Source: Pseudomonadota bacterium
GTDB taxonomy: Bacteria > Pseudomonadota > Alphaproteobacteria > Caulobacterales > Caulobacteraceae
DNA length: 64,000 nucleotides
NCBI GenBank assembly: GCA_021808285.1
Contig: JAKBBV010000005.1
Coordinates: 1 to 64,000, forward strand
Reading direction: 5' to 3'
Shown here: positions 61,775-64,000 of the stretch, piece after piece
Numbering within the stretch: the stretch's first letter is position 1
Layout: the number at the start of each line of letters is the position of its first letter
Program-made: the position numbers and the translations under genes
Notes under the pieces: generated by a model
Told to the model about the DNA's origin: nothing
The model's input: the letters and a program-made list of their open reading frames with translations, nothing else
Database searches by the model: none

Positions 61775-62569
61775 ATGTCTGAAACGACACAAACGCCCGA
61801 CGCCTCCATCAGTGGGGCGGCCTTGTTCTATTCGCGGCCAGAGCCCCTGAACGCCCAGATGCACAGCAAGATCGGGCTCCGTAGGGTCGACAAGCCCTTC
61901 GTCTTCGCCGCCGGCAGTCAGGCCGTCCCGCTGACGGTGGGTGAGTTCGTCCCCGCCTCTTTGAGCTTTCCGATCATCTTCGCGGGCGAGAAAAAGCAAC
62001 CGGTGGGCGTCATGGGTGTGCTCGCCAACGCCAACATGTTCATCAAGGAAGACGGTTTCTTCGAGCCGGGCTCCTATGTCCCCGCCTATATTCGGCGCTA
62101 TCCCTTCGTTCTGGCCGCGAACGCCTCGCGCGAGAGCATGGTGGTGTGCATTGATCGCGACGCGTCGATGCTGGGCGATCTTCCCGACCTTCCCTTCTTT
62201 GACGCCAAGGGCGAGGCGACGGAGTACACCAAGGGCTGCATCCAGTTCTGTAACGACTATGAGATCGAAATCCGCCGGACCGAGTCCTTTGTCGAGCTGC
62301 TCGAGTCTCTGGACCTGTTTGAGACGCGGCGTTCAACCTACAAGCCCATGACGGCCGAAGGGGTCGAAGGGCCGGAACAGATCCTCGCTGAGTTCTGGGG
62401 CGTGTCGGAAGACAAGCTGAAGGCGCTGCCTGACGCCAAGCTGCGCGAACTGATGGATAATGGCGCGCTGAAACAGATTTACGCGCATCTTCATTCCATC
62501 GGTCAGTTCGACAACCTGCTGTCTGTCGCCCTGCTCCGCCAGAACCAGGGCGTGACGGTTCGCCAATAG
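61775..62569 (+). CDS. SapC family protein
   Basis: A 264-aa protein of the SapC family (PF07277), widespread in TBDR-rich alphaproteobacteria. Conserved features: LSFPIIFAGEKKQPVGVMGV, the FIKEDGFFEPGSYVPAYIRRYPF block (quoted in part: GSYVPAYIRRYPFVLA), and a C-terminal helical part ending NLLSVALLRQNQ. No signal peptide or TM segment is seen. The name comes from an S-layer-associated homologue, but the molecular function is not known. ATG 61775 is chosen; the ORF-track start at 61439 overlaps puuD in another frame. The 184-bp space upstream and 211 bp downstream hold no gene I can support. Confidence 0.87.
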   Translation: MSETTQTPDASISGAALFYSRPEPLNAQMHSKIGLRRVDKPFVFAAGSQAVPLTVGEFVPASLSFPIIFAGEKKQPVGVMGVLANANMFIKEDGFFEPGSYVPAYIRRYPFVLAANASRESMVVCIDRDASMLGDLPDLPFFDAKGEATEYTKGCIQFCNDYEIEIRRTESFVELLESLDLFETRRSTYKPMTAEGVEGPEQILAEFWGVSEDKLKALPDAKLRELMDNGALKQIYAHLHSIGQFDNLLSVALLRQNQGVTVRQ

Positions 62570-62780
62570 GCCGTCGCGGCGGGGCTACTTGAGCGACCGT
62601 CGAACTAAGGTAGGCGTCACGGATGTCCCCACGCACTGTGGACTGACGCCGTCATACTCCCTCTGGATGCGCCTATTGGCCCCCCGGACAGCTCCCACCC
62701 GGCGGACGGCGTTCTAGGAGCCAAGGGTCCGCCGCTGCGGAGGCCGGGCGGAACTGCGTCTCAGCGGTCGACTGACCCGT

Positions 62781-63173
62781 TCAGCGTGCGAAGACGCTGC
62801 GCGTCAGACAGGAGAACACCAGCCGGCCGGCGCCGTCGAGAAGGTCGTGCTGGGCGATGACGATGCCCTTGCCCTCGCCGACGGGATCCTTGCCCATCAC
62901 CGTCACCCGGGCGCGCAGGGTCTCGCCCGCGGGGGGATTGCGCGCCCACCTCAGGGCATCCACACCCAGTCGCTTGGACTGCGGCCAGGCTTGATCCGCC
63001 TCGGACTCAAGCCGCGACCAGATGCTGAAAACCATGGCGTCCGGCGCGCCGTCGGCGGGGTCCCAGCCCGGCGCGAAGGCGGTCACGAAGGCGACCAGCT
63101 CGCGCTCAGAGACGACCATGGCGCCAAGGTGAGCCACGCGCCCGATCTCGATCTCATCAAATCCCCCGGGCAT
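62781..63173 (-). CDS. MaoC-like/hotdog-fold dehydratase-type protein
   Basis: A 130-aa protein with a single hotdog-fold pattern resembling MaoC-type acyl dehydratases: IGRVAHLGAMVVSERELVAF at the N-terminus, GVDALRWARNPPAGETLRARVTVM (the conserved R-x-P-x-x-P-G-x-T-L strand, quoted by part) and a final strand LLDGAGRLVFSCLTRSVF. The classical D-x-x-x-x-H catalytic pair is not clear, so catalysis is uncertain. ATG 63173 is chosen; the ORF-track extension to 63374 is not family-like. It stands alone with no acyl-CoA genes next to it. Confidence 0.65.
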   Translation of the reverse strand: MPGGFDEIEIGRVAHLGAMVVSERELVAFVTAFAPGWDPADGAPDAMVFSIWSRLESEADQAWPQSKRLGVDALRWARNPPAGETLRARVTVMGKDPVGEGKGIVIAQHDLLDGAGRLVFSCLTRSVFAR

Positions 63174-63557
63174 GTTTCCGCCTGTCCTCGTTGCGTGGGT
63201 CCTCGCGACATCAGGAAGAGCCTTGGGCCTAAAATCAAGCGCGGCGGGCGCACTTCTGACAGAAGCGGAACCGTCCGGGCGAGACTGGACGGGGCGCGGA
63301 TGTTCCCGCCGACGCGCGCCGTGGCGGCTCAGGGCCCAAGCGCGGTCGGCGTGACGGTGAGGGAGGCGTTGCAAGCCCTGCGAGAGGCGTTAGTCTTGTC
63401 AGACCATGACGGTTTGCGCACGCCTTAGAGTTTAGCGGCGGGCGCGGGGCGAAAGCCTGGCGCGCCCTGAGGCTTCACCCTCCACCCCGGGACTCCCGTG
63501 GTGGAACGCGATGTGTCGCGCCAGCGCCTTCAGGCGTGGCCTCCAAGGTCGTTCAGG
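63174..63557. other. 384-bp intergenic region, no gene seen
   Basis: The stretch between the divergent hotdog-fold gene and the terminal MFS gene contains several ORF-track entries, but none shows family features or a fitting ribosome-binding site. It presumably holds the promoters of both genes; no clear palindrome or riboswitch-like structure was found. Confidence 0.4.
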
Positions 63558-64000
63558 ATGCCCTTCCGCTCAACTGCGCCGAAGCCCGGCGCTTATCTGG
63601 CGTTCATTTGTCTGAGCTTGAGTCTCGATTCCCTCGCTCAATCGATCTCGTTTCCATTCCTGCCCCGTCTCGCCCAGAGTCTTGTCGGGGGGGATCCCGT
63701 TGCCGGGGCGGGCTGGGTCGGATGGCTCGAGGTGGGATGGGCCTTGCCCCAGCTCCTGGCCGCGCCCCTGCTCGGGGCTCTTTCCGACCGGTATGGCCGA
63801 CGTCCGGTTATCGTCGCCTCATTGTTCGGGGTCAGCGTTGAACTCCTCCTCAACGCCCTGGCGCCCGACATCGGATGGCTGCTCGTGGGGCGAATGCTGT
63901 GCGGAATGACATGCGGCGCCCAGGCCGCTTCGTTCGCCTATGTTGCGGACGTGACAGATTCGGTGGAGCGCGCTCAGGCCTATGCCCTGGCGGGCGCAGC
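63558..64000 (+). CDS. MFS transporter, TetA-like, 3' truncated by window end
   Basis: The frame from ATG 63558 is open to the last base (147 codons), so it is absent from the ORF track but clearly coding. The product is the first four TM segments of a DHA1/TetA-like exporter: acidic residue in TM1 (LSLDSLAQ), loop 2-3 motif GALSDRYGRRPVIVAS, LLVGRMLCGMTCGAQAASFAYVAD in TM4 (quoted by parts). It resembles the protein at 4144 across the same region (SDRFGRRPIILAS, LAPGLGWLLLGR), so they are paralogues. The C-terminal two thirds are outside the window. Confidence 0.85.
   Translation, partial: MPFRSTAPKPGAYLAFICLSLSLDSLAQSISFPFLPRLAQSLVGGDPVAGAGWVGWLEVGWALPQLLAAPLLGALSDRYGRRPVIVASLFGVSVELLLNALAPDIGWLLVGRMLCGMTCGAQAASFAYVADVTDSVERAQAYALAGA

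Overview
This 64 kb window is dense, very GC-rich chromosomal DNA, with short gaps, many 4-nt start/stop overlaps and strong GC3 bias. The gene set suggests an aerobic alphaproteobacterium, most likely in or near Caulobacteraceae (Caulobacter/Phenylobacterium-like): three TonB-dependent receptors (TBDRs), a TPR-sulfotransferase in a TBDR operon, a SapC-family protein, hut genes of the HutF/HutG (two-step deformylation) type, and secreted M14 and S10 peptidases. This is inference from gene content; no rRNA or species marker is present. I see no insertion sequence, prophage, CRISPR array or replication origin. One tRNA gene, Arg(ACG), is present.

Layout. 0-12 kb is housekeeping and mixed: a WecA-type glycan-phosphate transferase cut by the window edge, an EstB-like serine hydrolase, metK with an ATAAAG/CTTTAT palindrome upstream, a TlpA-like thioredoxin, a TetA-like MFS pump, a ProA-like dehydrogenase, glutathione-dependent formaldehyde dehydrogenase, a ClC channel and a GPH-type sugar symporter. 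12-19 kb is a minus-strand operon of a TBDR, a TPR-sulfotransferase, a TIGR03364-like FAD oxidoreductase and phosphonoacetaldehyde hydrolase (phnX). I read it as aminophosphonate acquisition and breakdown. 19-23 kb, facing the other way behind a Fur-like box, is an iron cassette: catecholate-type siderophore receptor, Sel1-repeat protein and PiuC-like hydroxylase. 23-34 kb holds ppa, eutBC, a secreted amidase, a DUF318 permease, an M14 carboxypeptidase and an aldehyde dehydrogenase near an SDR.

34-41.5 kb is a complete histidine-degradation locus, hutC-hutF facing hutI-hutH-hutG-hutU, around a TGTCTAGACA operator. 41.7-49.5 kb is the least familiar part: two penicillin-binding-fold serine hydrolases, a GST, an FCD-type GntR regulator, a TBDR and a Tat-exported M28-like protein lacking most canonical metal ligands. 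Both divergent intergenic regions there carry copies of a TGTCGTAC element spaced 22 bp apart, which suggests one regulon for uptake and hydrolysis of an unknown ester or amide substrate.

50-56 kb has a DUF1330 protein, an HNH nuclease, a Gly/Tyr-repeat lipoprotein, tRNA-Arg, an S10 carboxypeptidase, a TPR-glycosyltransferase, and wrbA facing a LysR gene across a perfect 23-bp palindrome. 57-61.6 kb is a polyamine operon, potD-B-C-A followed by puuD. The window ends with SapC, a MaoC-like hotdog protein and the start of a second TetA-like MFS gene.

Themes: nitrogen and carbon scavenging from histidine, ethanolamine, polyamines, amides, peptides and probably aminophosphonates; iron uptake; and three TBDR-centred import modules. 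Both PhnX and EutBC release acetaldehyde, and an aldehyde dehydrogenase of unknown specificity lies in the same window.
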